A DNA stretch of 64,000 bases, taken from Bacteroidota bacterium (lineage in GTDB: Bacteria > Bacteroidota > Bacteroidia > Bacteroidales > JAAUTT01). The position numbers and the translations under genes are program-made. The DNA is taken from the NCBI GenBank assembly GCA_023429135.1, contig JAEYWD010000100.1, forward strand, positions 62,001 to 126,000, given 5' to 3'. Below, piece after piece: positions 1 to 8,183 of the stretch. The notes beneath the pieces are model-generated. The model was given only the letters and a program-made list of their open reading frames with translations. It ran no database searches and was not told where the DNA came from. Position 1 is the stretch's first letter. Each line of letters opens with the position of its first letter.

Positions 1-1
1 T

Positions 2-658
2 AAAGAAGGTCAGGGAAATGAAGTTATCCATATGATTGATGTTGTTAGTACCAATAAAACTGACTTTTTCAGAGAGCCTGTACATTTCGATTTTCTTCAT
101 AGCCACGTTTTACCCGAACTTCTTAACGGAGAAAGACCCAACCGACTTATAAAATTATGGAGTGCAGGTTGCAGCAGCGGAGAAGAGCCTTATACTCTGG
201 CCATGTCGATTAGCGAATACATGCTGGAACATCCGGGATTCGACTATTCTATTTTTGCAACAGACATTTCGTCAAGAATTCTGAAAAGCGCAGTGGATGC
301 TATTTACAAGGATAATCGTGTGGAAATGCTTCCAATTCAGTTGAAAAAAAGATATCTTTTAAAAAGTAAAGACAGAATTAATCCTACAGTGCGAATAGTT
401 CCCGATTTAAGAAGAAGAGTAAGTTTTCAGCGGTTGAATTTTATGGATAATTCTTACAATGTACCCGAAAATTTCGATATAATATTCTGCCGTAATGTAC
501 TTATTTATTTCGATCGTGAAACTCAGGAAAAGGTAATTAATAAGCTATGCACCAAGCTTAAGCCCGATGGTTTTTTCTTTCTGGGTCATTCTGAGTCAAT
601 TACAAACTTTGATGTTCCTCTGAAACAGTTGAAACCCACAATATTCAGGAAAATCTAA
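2..658 (+). CDS. cheR: Chemotaxis protein methyltransferase CheR (5' end outside window)
   Basis: S-adenosylmethionine-dependent methyltransferase that methylates glutamates of chemoreceptors in the cytoplasm. The reading frame is open to base 2, so the gene starts upstream; 218 residues are visible and the N-terminal helical domain is at least partly missing. Visible family features are STNKTDFFREP, the SAM-binding loop WSAGCSSGEEPYTLA, FATDIS, and DIIFCRNVLIYF, which together are diagnostic of CheR. It is followed 76 bp later by a kinase-like gene and then by cheD and cheB, its functional counterparts in receptor adaptation. No cheA, cheW or receptor gene is in the window; they may lie upstream. 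Confidence 0.95.
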   Translation, partial: KEGQGNEVIHMIDVVSTNKTDFFREPVHFDFLHSHVLPELLNGERPNRLIKLWSAGCSSGEEPYTLAMSISEYMLEHPGFDYSIFATDISSRILKSAVDAIYKDNRVEMLPIQLKKRYLLKSKDRINPTVRIVPDLRRRVSFQRLNFMDNSYNVPENFDIIFCRNVLIYFDRETQEKVINKLCTKLKPDGFFFLGHSESITNFDVPLKQLKPTIFRKI

Positions 659-734
659 AGGAATATATAGAAAAGACAATTTTTTTTTGTAATTTAAAAT
701 ACTGGTAAACAGAAATACCCTCAAACTTACTCAC

Positions 735-1634
735 ATGAGCAGATTAACAGATGAAGAACTGATTGATGAATTAAGAAAGCGGATAAAATCAAATAAAGAA
801 TCGCTTTCCGAACTCCAGGAACTTAACAAGGAATTACAGGTTGTTAACAAAAAGCTTGAAGAATCGGAAGCACTTAAAAGCCATTTTATTTCCAATATTA
901 CTAACGAGATAATCAATCCGTTTACATCCATCATTGGCTTAGCCCGTCATATTTTGTCGGTTAATAAAGAAGACTGGAAGACTGTAATTTCAATGGTAGC
1001 CTTAATTCACTCCGAGGCTTTCACCCTGGATTTTCAGCTCAGGAATATATTTGTTGCAGCCAAAATTGAAGCTGGTGAAATTTATCCCGAAATTTTGAAC
1101 GTAGATATCAAAACACTGGTTCATAATTTATTGGATTCCTTTCGTCTCGAAGCCAAGAAGAAAAAAATCAACCTGGAAGCTGAAATTCACGAGGAATTAA
1201 CAAATCCTGAAAACATATTTTATTTCAAGACTGATCCTGAAAAATTAAAACTCGTTTTATCGAACCTTCTGAGCAATGCGATTAAATTCAGTTTTGAAGG
1301 TCAAAAAATAGTTATCAAAATCTGGAAGAATAAGGAAAACTTAAACATCTCTGTTCAGGACTTTGGAACCGGAATTACAGAGGAGAACCAAAAGAAGATA
1401 TTCGACAGGTTTAAACGTCTGGATACGGGTATCAATTCGTTAAATCGGGGCCACGGATTAGGTTTATCAATTAACAAAGCCATACTCGACTTATTTAATG
1501 GTACAATTGACATTCAGAGTAAACTCGGAGAAGGATCAATTTTTACAATTTCGATTCCCGAATCGCCGAATGATGTTGCTGGTTTCTCAACAGATGGCAA
1601 TGAATTTTTGTTTGAAGAAGAAGAAATGTTTTAA
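735..1634 (+). CDS. Histidine-kinase-like protein lacking the phosphoacceptor histidine
   Basis: Soluble 299-residue protein. Residues 1-45 look like a coiled coil, about 46-115 form a DHp (HisKA) domain, and 160-285 a HATPase domain. The H-box, normally SHEIRTP, reads TNEIINP, so the phosphoacceptor His is Asn57. The ATP-binding lobe looks intact: N-box with Asn177 and Asn181, G1 box DFGTGI with Asp209, F-box IFDRFKRLD and G2 box GHGLGL at 239. It should therefore bind ATP but cannot autophosphorylate on the usual residue. It lies between cheR and cheD; its stop is 12 bp before the cheD ATG. It could phosphorylate a partner in trans (see the hybrid kinase at 5686) or be a non-catalytic regulator. 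Annotation pipelines will call it an ordinary sensor kinase. Confidence 0.9.
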   Translation: MSRLTDEELIDELRKRIKSNKESLSELQELNKELQVVNKKLEESEALKSHFISNITNEIINPFTSIIGLARHILSVNKEDWKTVISMVALIHSEAFTLDFQLRNIFVAAKIEAGEIYPEILNVDIKTLVHNLLDSFRLEAKKKKINLEAEIHEELTNPENIFYFKTDPEKLKLVLSNLLSNAIKFSFEGQKIVIKIWKNKENLNISVQDFGTGITEENQKKIFDRFKRLDTGINSLNRGHGLGLSINKAILDLFNGTIDIQSKLGEGSIFTISIPESPNDVAGFSTDGNEFLFEEEEMF

Positions 1635-1646
1635 TTGGTGGTGTTG

Positions 1647-2120
1647 ATGGAGAATCTTCCTGTTCACTTTTTATATCCTGCTGAGTTATTTGTCAGCAAA
1701 ACACCTTACCAGGTTAATACTATACTCGGTTCGTGTGTTGCGGTTTGTTTATTTGATCCTGTTACACAAATGGGCGGAATTAACCACTATATGCTTCCAT
1801 ACTGGAACGGCCAGGGTTTGGCTTCTCCCAAATATGGTAATATTGCGATTGATCGTTTAGTTGACAAAATGATTTCTTACGGTTGCAACAAAAACAACCT
1901 CAAAGCCAAGATCTTTGGAGGTGGCGAAGTAATTGAGACAAACATTGTTCAGTTTCATATAGGATTAAGAAATATTGAAGTTGCCAAAACGATGCTGGAG
2001 GAAATGAAAATTCCGATTGTAAGTTCCAGTGTTGGAGGCAAACTTGGGAGAAAAATAGAATTTTTCACCGGAACAGGAGATGTTCGACAGAAATATGTTC
2101 AAAAAACTCAACAAACTTAA
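1647..2120 (+). CDS. cheD: Chemoreceptor glutamine deamidase CheD
   Basis: Deamidates specific receptor glutamines to glutamates, and in some systems interacts with CheC. The predicted 157-residue protein has the family catalytic pair: Cys30 in TILGSCVAVCLFDP and His47 in GGINHYMLP. The frame is also open from a TTG at 1635, directly after the preceding stop, with further GTG and TTG codons; I choose the first ATG at 1647 because it gives the usual N-terminus (MENLPVHFLYPAE) and ATG dominates in this phylum. It is translated just after the kinase-like gene and 17 bp before cheB, so it is probably cotranscribed with both. Confidence 0.93.
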   Translation: MENLPVHFLYPAELFVSKTPYQVNTILGSCVAVCLFDPVTQMGGINHYMLPYWNGQGLASPKYGNIAIDRLVDKMISYGCNKNNLKAKIFGGGEVIETNIVQFHIGLRNIEVAKTMLEEMKIPIVSSSVGGKLGRKIEFFTGTGDVRQKYVQKTQQT

Positions 2121-2137
2121 CTTAGTTATTTCTAATA

Positions 2138-3235
2138 ATGGCGAAAAAGATTAAAGTACTGATTGTTGATGATTCGGCTGTTGTGCGACAAACTTTATCG
2201 GCGATATTAAGCTCCGATCCAGAAATAGAAGTGATGGGAACCGCAACAGATCCTTTTTTCGCTGCAAAAAAAATGCAACAGGAAGCTCCTGACGTAATCA
2301 CTCTTGATGTGGAAATGCCGCGAATGGATGGGCTTACATTTCTGAAAAAACTGATGGCTCAACATCCCTTGCCTGTTGTAATTATCTCAAGTTTAACGGC
2401 AAAAGGTACCGAAACGGGTATGAAAGCTCTGGAATACGGAGCTGTCGAAATCATTACCAAACCTCAGATGGATACGAAAAAATTCATTGAGGAATCCAGA
2501 ATTCGGTTATGTGATGCAGTAAAAGCAGCAGGAATGGCCAAAATTAAGAGACGTACAACTCCTGTTACCGAAATTACTGTTCAACCAAAATATACGGCTG
2601 ACGCCATACTGCCTAAATCAACCCCAACAGATTCGAGTATGCTCCGAACTACCGAACTTGTGGTTGCCGTTGGAGCTTCAACAGGCGGTACCGATGCTCT
2701 TAGAATCTTCCTGGAGGCACTACCTTTGGACTGTCCTGGTATTGTTATTGTTCAGCATATGCCGGAGCATTTTACAAAATCGTTTGCTAATCGTTTGAAC
2801 GAGATATGCGCCATTACTGTTAAAGAAGCTGAAAATGGCGATACTGTAATCCGGGGACGTGCACTCATAGCCCCGGGAAACCATCATATGCTTCTTAAAC
2901 GAAGTGGAGCTAAATATTATGTAGAAATAAAAGACGGTCCTCTTGTGAATCGTCATCGGCCTTCCGTGGATGTTCTATTCAGGTCCACGGCCCGTTATGC
3001 GGGACGAAATGCTATAGGGATTATTATGACCGGTATGGGCGACGATGGCGCCCGGGGACTTTTGGAAATGAAGGATGCCGGAGCTTATAACATTGCACAA
3101 GACGAAAAATCGTGTGTGGTTTTTGGAATGCCAAACGAAGCCATAAAACTTAACGCGGTTGAAAAAATATTACCTCTTGACCAGATAGCGCCTCATATGC
3201 TCATTCAGGCAAAACAACATACCTCCAGTCATTAA
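2138..3235 (+). CDS. cheB: Protein-glutamate methylesterase/glutamine deamidase CheB
   Basis: Response regulator with a C-terminal methylesterase domain, which removes receptor methyl groups when phosphorylated. The receiver domain (1-120) has the acidic pair in VDDSAVVRQ, phosphoacceptor Asp57 in LDVEMPRMDGL, and Lys in TKP. A linker (about 125-170) leads to the esterase domain with Ser181 in GASTGG, His207 in VQHMPEHF and Asp in MTGMGDDGARG, the catalytic triad. At 365 residues it has normal family length. With CheR upstream it completes the methylation/demethylation arm of adaptation. The kinase that phosphorylates it is not evident; no CheA is seen in this window. Confidence 0.96.
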   Translation: MAKKIKVLIVDDSAVVRQTLSAILSSDPEIEVMGTATDPFFAAKKMQQEAPDVITLDVEMPRMDGLTFLKKLMAQHPLPVVIISSLTAKGTETGMKALEYGAVEIITKPQMDTKKFIEESRIRLCDAVKAAGMAKIKRRTTPVTEITVQPKYTADAILPKSTPTDSSMLRTTELVVAVGASTGGTDALRIFLEALPLDCPGIVIVQHMPEHFTKSFANRLNEICAITVKEAENGDTVIRGRALIAPGNHHMLLKRSGAKYYVEIKDGPLVNRHRPSVDVLFRSTARYAGRNAIGIIMTGMGDDGARGLLEMKDAGAYNIAQDEKSCVVFGMPNEAIKLNAVEKILPLDQIAPHMLIQAKQHTSSH

Positions 3236-3285
3236 AAATGAATTGTCTTCTAAAAAATATTTTTTTCTTCATTTTTAATAAAAAA

Positions 3286-3300
3286 CACCTAAATTAGGTG
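3286..3300. promoter_or_regulatory. Perfect palindrome upstream of the GAF/PAS sensor
   Basis: CACCTAA, one base, TTAGGTG, lying 23 bp before the ATG at 3324. TAAATTAG inside it differs by one base from the Bacteroidota -7 consensus TAnnTTTG. It could be an operator covering the promoter; no regulator is assigned. Confidence 0.4.
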
Positions 3301-3323
3301 CATGGCAAAACTTTAACATAAGT

Positions 3324-5600
3324 ATGTATAAAACATATGAAAATAAATTTCTATTTCGCAGCCTAGCAGCCGGTTTACTTACAGGTTTTGCAGTATTGCT
3401 GCTCTCCATATCCATTGGTCTTTACAGTAGAAATTTACCCTTAACACCTCACGGAATACTTGAGCTGCATAAGAATATTCCATTCCTTTGGATAATAGAC
3501 TTTTTACCTTTGGGGTTAGGATTAATCTTTTATTATGCCGGACTCATTTTCTCGCAAAAGCTCTCCGAAACCCAGGCAATGCTTAAAAATGAATTATCTA
3601 AGTCACAAAAAACCCTGGATTTTACACAACAACTAATACAAGATCAACTTTCGGCTGAGCTTGAAGTAGGAGAAGATGATCAGATTGGAAGAGCTTTGAT
3701 AAATCTCAGAAACAATCTCCTCAAAAATAAAAACATAGAAATTCTTCGCAGGAAGGAAGACGACCAAAGAAATTGGGTTGCTGAAGGTTTAGCCAAATTT
3801 TCGGAAATTCTACGGAAAAATAACGATAACCTTAATGATTTAGCATACAGCATAATTCACAATCTAGTAAAATATGTGAATGCCAATCAGGGCGGATTCT
3901 TTATACTTCAGGATCATGATGAAGAAAAATTCTTCGAAATGAGTGCCTGCTATGCTTACGACCGACGCAAATTTGCTGATAAACGCATTCCCTGGGGCGA
4001 TGGGTTAATTGGTACCTGCGCTCTCGAAAAGAAAACGATTTACATGACCAATGTTCCCCAGGATTATGTTACCATAACCTCGGGACTTGGAAAAGCCACA
4101 CCATCGTGTTTATTGGTAGTACCTTTGATAGTGAACGACGAAATTCATGGAGTACTTGAAATTGCTTCGTTCAAAAAATTTGAAGCTTACGAAATAGAGT
4201 TTGTGGAAAAGGTGGCCGAAAGTATCGCTTCAACCATTTCGACAGTGAAAATTAATGTCCGTACTGCCCGTCTGCTGAAAGAATCTCAGGAACAGGCCGA
4301 AATTCTCGCTTCGCAGGAAGAACAAATGCGGCAGAATATGGAAGAACTGCAGGCAACCCAAGAAGAAGCTGCACGACAGAATGAAAAATTTATATCTTTT
4401 ACGAACTCAGTAAATCATACTTTAATCCGGGCAGAGTTTCTGGCCGACGGTACTTTAATTTATGCAAACAATAAATTTATTCAAAAGCTTGGTTATAATG
4501 ACAAAGTAGATGTGGAAGGCCGTCAGGTTTCCATGTTTATCAATAAAAAGGATAAAGACCTTTTCGACCAGATATGGAAAGAAATAATAAGAGGTAACGA
4601 ACACTTTGAAGGCGACATTAAATTGCAGACCAGGCAGGGAAAAGACCTCTGGACCATGGCTACTCTTACTCCACAAAAGAAAGACAACGAAGTAGATAGG
4701 ATTATATTTTTAGCAATCGACACAACCGACCAGAAAAAGCAAAGTCTGGACTTTGAAGCTCAAATTGAAGCTTTGAACAGATCGAGCTTAAAAGCTGAGT
4801 TTACTCCTGATGGAGATATTCTCGATTGTAACGAGAAGTTTCTTCTCACTTTTGGATTTACTCCCGATGAAATATCAAATAAAGCTATATTCGATCTCAT
4901 TGCCAGGGAAGAAATAAACGCTTTTAAAGAAATCTGGGAAAATGTGCTCAACGGAGTTCCTTTCCAGGGTCAACTAAAAAGCATTACAAAAGCTAATGAT
5001 GAAAAATGGTTTCGAGGCACATTGAGCGTTGTAAACGACATGTACGGAGAAGTTAGTAAAGTTATATACATTGCAAACGATATAACCAAGGAAAAGCTGA
5101 TGGAGATTGAATCCCAATATCAAACCGAACAGCTTAAAATTCAGGAAGAAAAACTACGTCAGGCCGGAGCCGATTTATCCAGAAAGCTTGAAAAAGCAAA
5201 GGCGGAAATGGCCCTTCAATATAAAGAAGTTGAAAAAGTAAAAATCCGTAATGAAAGGACGCTTGAAGGAGCGCTCGATGCTATAGTTACCATAAATCAG
5301 GAAGGAAGGATAGAATTTTTCAATAAAGCCGCTGAAGAGCTATGGGGATTACCCCGGAAAGAAACCATAGGTATGAATGTCAGAATTCTTTTCTCCGACG
5401 CCAATATTCAGGAAGATGAATTTACAAAAGCCTATGTTACACCAGGATCACAAAAGTTTATAGGACAGCGAAAAGAAATAAAAATTACCAATAAAAATGG
5501 AGACGATATCCCAGTGCTGTTTTTGTTATCGGAAGCGAAAATTGACGATGAAAATACTTATACTGCATTTATACAAAACATTGAAGTGGAATTGTTTTAA
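3324..5600 (+). CDS. Membrane-anchored GAF-PAS-PAS-PAS sensor without output domain
   Basis: 758-residue signalling protein. Two membrane segments lie at about 12-33 and 53-75, followed by a short HAMP-like stretch around 105-130 (EDDQIGRALINLRNN), a GAF domain at about 172-312, a coiled coil with EEQMRQNMEELQATQEE near 330-350, PAS domains at about 357-475 and 483-595, a second coiled coil, and a third PAS at about 648-755. There is no kinase, receiver, GGDEF or methyl-accepting domain; the protein ends straight after the last PAS. Similar PAS/coiled-coil proteins in Bacteroidota normally continue into a kinase. Between cheB and a hybrid kinase it could act as a scaffold or ligand sensor for separately encoded kinases. 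The ligand is unknown. Confidence 0.85.
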   Translation: MYKTYENKFLFRSLAAGLLTGFAVLLLSISIGLYSRNLPLTPHGILELHKNIPFLWIIDFLPLGLGLIFYYAGLIFSQKLSETQAMLKNELSKSQKTLDFTQQLIQDQLSAELEVGEDDQIGRALINLRNNLLKNKNIEILRRKEDDQRNWVAEGLAKFSEILRKNNDNLNDLAYSIIHNLVKYVNANQGGFFILQDHDEEKFFEMSACYAYDRRKFADKRIPWGDGLIGTCALEKKTIYMTNVPQDYVTITSGLGKATPSCLLVVPLIVNDEIHGVLEIASFKKFEAYEIEFVEKVAESIASTISTVKINVRTARLLKESQEQAEILASQEEQMRQNMEELQATQEEAARQNEKFISFTNSVNHTLIRAEFLADGTLIYANNKFIQKLGYNDKVDVEGRQVSMFINKKDKDLFDQIWKEIIRGNEHFEGDIKLQTRQGKDLWTMATLTPQKKDNEVDRIIFLAIDTTDQKKQSLDFEAQIEALNRSSLKAEFTPDGDILDCNEKFLLTFGFTPDEISNKAIFDLIAREEINAFKEIWENVLNGVPFQGQLKSITKANDEKWFRGTLSVVNDMYGEVSKVIYIANDITKEKLMEIESQYQTEQLKIQEEKLRQAGADLSRKLEKAKAEMALQYKEVEKVKIRNERTLEGALDAIVTINQEGRIEFFNKAAEELWGLPRKETIGMNVRILFSDANIQEDEFTKAYVTPGSQKFIGQRKEIKITNKNGDDIPVLFLLSEAKIDDENTYTAFIQNIEVELF

Positions 5601-5650
5601 ATAATTATTTGAATAATTCGTTGTAAATAATTAAATTTAGAGTAATTACA

Positions 5651-5658
5651 TATCTTTG
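5651..5658 (+). promoter_or_regulatory. Candidate -7 promoter element
   Basis: TATCTTTG matches the Bacteroidota -7 consensus TAnnTTTG and lies 27 bp before the ATG at 5686. I see no clear TTTG at the right distance upstream, so this is a partial promoter call. Confidence 0.4.
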
Positions 5659-5685
5659 TTTAACTAGCTATTCTGATTTCAACAT

Positions 5686-7329
5686 ATGAGAGAAGATATT
5701 TACCTCGATAAAATAGAAAAATTATTTAAAGATTTAAATCTCCCCTTTACTCAGGAAATATCTGAATTATTGGGTGAAACAATAACAGATATCGCACAAA
5801 AAAGCGAGGAACATATTAAGACCTTTATTTTCAAACTTACCATACCAGCTATTACACTCAATCCTCAGGGAATCATTAAAAACGTTAACTCACGCTGGAA
5901 CGAATCATTTGGTTATAAGGAAAACGATGTAATTGACATTCCTTTATCCAACTTTGTCCCAAATTCTCAAAAAGAATTGTTTTCCGAAATAATGGCTGAT
6001 ATTGCAAAAGGAAGAGAAATTCCTGAGCAGGAACTTAAAATCCTTAAGAAGGATGGAACCACAGCATCAGTGGGCTTTAGCGCTTATAAGCTAAACGATG
6101 AAGATGAAGTATCTGTAGTCATTCTCCGTGATTTCAGCATGCTCAAAAAGCTAGAAAAGGAACTTACCAAAAGCAGAGTTAAACTCCAGAAATCGGAGCA
6201 GTTTAAATCAGTATTTCTGGCAAATATGTCGCATGAGATACGAACGCCTATGAATGCTATTATCGGGTTTTCGGAACTCATAAACATGGAAGGTATTTCT
6301 GCAGATAAACGTAAAGATTATTCCAAAATCATCAACCAGCGTGGACAACAGCTTCTTACATTAATAGATGATATAATAGAGACAACAAAAATAGAAGCAG
6401 GACGCATAACTCTTGATTATACCTGGATTGAGCTGGACGAGTTTATGAATGACCTGTATTCCATGGTTTTTCAACAAAAAATAAAGGATGGGAAGGATAA
6501 TGTTGAAATAATACTGCAAAAACAGGAAAATGCCTCAGGTTTCCAGATATATACCGATCCAGGTCGTTTACATCAAATATTTATAAACCTGCTTCATTAT
6601 TTTCTGAAAACAATAACAAAAGGAAACATTTCCTTTGGATATAATCTCTTCGAAAAAGAAATTGAGTTCTACCTTCAAAATTCAACCACATTTTTCAGTG
6701 CCGACGAACAAAAGCTTCTTTTTGAACACTTTTGGAAAATTGAAGACACTACACATCTGAAAATAAAAGGAGCCGGATTGGGTTTAACAATTTCCAAGAG
6801 CCTTATTGAACATTTTGGCGGTAAAATAAACGTTAACTCCGACAATCAATCAGGTACCACCTTCACTTTCCGTTTACCGCTTATTTCCCCCGAAAAATCG
6901 GTTAAAAACTCCGTTGAAAATATTAGCCACGAGGAACAACAAATAAGTAATCTTGAGCCTAACTGGAAAAACAAGGTTATTCTTGTTGTTGAAGACGACA
7001 GGGTAAACTATCAGTTTATTGAAGCATGTCTTGAAAAAACGCAGGTACAGTTGTTACATGCCGAAAATGGAAATCAGGCACTGGAATTATGCAAGAATAT
7101 CAATAAAATTGATTTGATTCTGATGGACATAAAGTTACCTGAGAAAAATGGTTATGAAATTACAAAAGAAATAAAATCCTTCCGCAAGGATATACCTATA
7201 ATAGCACAAACAGCATTTTCACTGAATGATGTGAAGGAGAGATGTTTTGAATCGGGCTGCAACGATATAATAACAAAGCCAGTCGATATTGATGTGTTTA
7301 TAACAAAGCTTAATAAATATCTATCATAA
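5686..7329 (+). CDS. Hybrid histidine kinase with degenerate ATP-binding lobe and intact receiver
   Basis: 547-residue cytosolic protein with no membrane segments: PAS (about 48-155), HisKA with a textbook H-box NMSHEIRTPMNAIIGFS (His183), HATPase-like region (about 290-405), and receiver (about 428-547) with acidic pair VVEDD, phosphoacceptor Asp in LILMDIKLP, Thr in IAQTAF and Lys in TKP. The ATPase region is damaged. The N-box reads NLLHYFLK, with Tyr305 for the second Asn, and the G1 box DxGxGI is replaced by NSTTFF at 332-337, losing the nucleotide-binding Asp and both Gly. The G2 box GAGLGL (362) remains. Autophosphorylation in cis is therefore doubtful. The defect complements the kinase-like gene at 735. 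A strong terminator follows. Confidence 0.9.
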   Translation: MREDIYLDKIEKLFKDLNLPFTQEISELLGETITDIAQKSEEHIKTFIFKLTIPAITLNPQGIIKNVNSRWNESFGYKENDVIDIPLSNFVPNSQKELFSEIMADIAKGREIPEQELKILKKDGTTASVGFSAYKLNDEDEVSVVILRDFSMLKKLEKELTKSRVKLQKSEQFKSVFLANMSHEIRTPMNAIIGFSELINMEGISADKRKDYSKIINQRGQQLLTLIDDIIETTKIEAGRITLDYTWIELDEFMNDLYSMVFQQKIKDGKDNVEIILQKQENASGFQIYTDPGRLHQIFINLLHYFLKTITKGNISFGYNLFEKEIEFYLQNSTTFFSADEQKLLFEHFWKIEDTTHLKIKGAGLGLTISKSLIEHFGGKINVNSDNQSGTTFTFRLPLISPEKSVKNSVENISHEEQQISNLEPNWKNKVILVVEDDRVNYQFIEACLEKTQVQLLHAENGNQALELCKNINKIDLILMDIKLPEKNGYEITKEIKSFRKDIPIIAQTAFSLNDVKERCFESGCNDIITKPVDIDVFITKLNKYLS

Positions 7330-7330
7330 T

Positions 7331-7364
7331 AAAGGCGGGAAGATTTATCCCGCCTTTATTTTTT
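7331..7364 (+). terminator. Rho-independent terminator after the hybrid kinase gene
   Basis: A perfect 10-bp stem AAAGGCGGGA/TCCCGCCTTT with a 7-base loop is followed by ATTTTTT. It closes the chemosensory operon. It lies 2 bp beyond the gpx stop on the other strand and may work in both directions. Confidence 0.92.
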
Positions 7365-7366
7365 GC

Positions 7367-7930
7367 CTACTTACTTGCAAGCCAATTAGTGACTTTTTCA
7401 GTGTCTGGTTTTTCTTTTGGGGGAATTACATCCACCAGATTTCCTTTTTCGTCAATTAAGTATTTTTGAAAATTCCATTTAACCTCTGAATCTTTAACAC
7501 CATTCTCACTCTTTTGAGTAAGCCATTTGTATACAGGGTTTATATCTTCTCCTTTAACTGATATTTTTGACATCATCGGAAAAGAAACTCCATAATTTTT
7601 GCTGCAGAACTCTTTAATATCCGCATTGGTTCCAGGTTCCTGTTCCATGAAATTATTAGCCGGAAAACCTATAATAACAAACTTCTCACCTCCATATTGC
7701 TTATAGAGTGCTTCAAGATCTTTATACTGGGGAGTTAGACCACATTTGGAGGCAGTATTTACAATCATCACTTTTTTACCCTTAAGCGACTTAAAATCAA
7801 ATTTCTCGCCATCAATAGTTTCTACTTTAAAATCGTAAAACGATTTTTTAGATGGTTCTTTGGAATTGGAACCCTGAGAAAAAACAGTACCAGTAGCAAA
7901 AAGAGCTATGGCAATTAACAGATTTTTCAT
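7367..7930 (-). CDS. Exported glutathione peroxidase-like peroxidase
   Basis: Thiol peroxidase of the GPx family, 187 residues from the chosen start at 7930, giving a signal peptide MKNLLIAIALFATGTVFSQ, so it probably acts in the periplasm. An in-frame extension to 7978 would bury the signal and is rejected. The catalytic Cys is in NTASKCGLTPQY (Cys, not selenocysteine) and the conserved WNF motif is present. The usual FPCNQF motif reads FPANNF, so the second Cys and the Gln of the tetrad are changed; I recall this variant in Bacteroidota homologues. The reductant is probably thioredoxin-like rather than glutathione (inference). Confidence 0.9.
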   Translation of the reverse strand: MKNLLIAIALFATGTVFSQGSNSKEPSKKSFYDFKVETIDGEKFDFKSLKGKKVMIVNTASKCGLTPQYKDLEALYKQYGGEKFVIIGFPANNFMEQEPGTNADIKEFCSKNYGVSFPMMSKISVKGEDINPVYKWLTQKSENGVKDSEVKWNFQKYLIDEKGNLVDVIPPKEKPDTEKVTNWLASK

Positions 7931-7997
7931 AAATTTACGTTTAATGGATATAAACATCTTAACATATAAAATTATCAAAAGTTCAAAAACCTAACAT

Positions 7998-8177
7998 ATG
8001 AGTTCGACTGACAACATTTTAAAAGTGCTCAAAGCTTCTCCTGTTGCTTTAAAAGCGGGAGAAATTTCTGAAAATTCAGGCGTTGACAAAAAAGAAGTAG
8101 ATAAAGTTATTAAAAAATTAATGGCAGACGGTTTGGTAACATCGCCAAAACGTTGTTTTTACGAATCAAAATCATAA
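7998..8177 (+). CDS. Small winged-helix DNA-binding-like protein (59 aa)
   Basis: An ATG at 7998 opens a 59-residue frame ending in TAA at 8177. The protein begins MSSTDNILKVLKASPVALKA and contains GEISENSGVDKKEVDKVIKK followed by LMADGLVTSPKRCFYESK. The pattern is that of a minimal winged helix: helix 1, a helix-turn-helix in which ISENSGVDKKEVDKVIKKL is the recognition part, then a basic hairpin. The GTG of the ResB gene starts 7 bp after its stop, so the two are probably cotranscribed. It may regulate its own operon or may be a general chromatin-like or MarR-like factor. Its length makes it easy to miss in annotation. Confidence 0.75.
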   Translation: MSSTDNILKVLKASPVALKAGEISENSGVDKKEVDKVIKKLMADGLVTSPKRCFYESKS

Positions 8178-8183
8178 TCGATA

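Noticed and set aside
1635..1646. TTG start of cheD directly after the kinase stop
   Set aside because: Several alternative start codons occur (TTG, GTG, GTG, TTG), but the ATG at 1647 gives the usual CheD N-terminus. The TTG remains possible.
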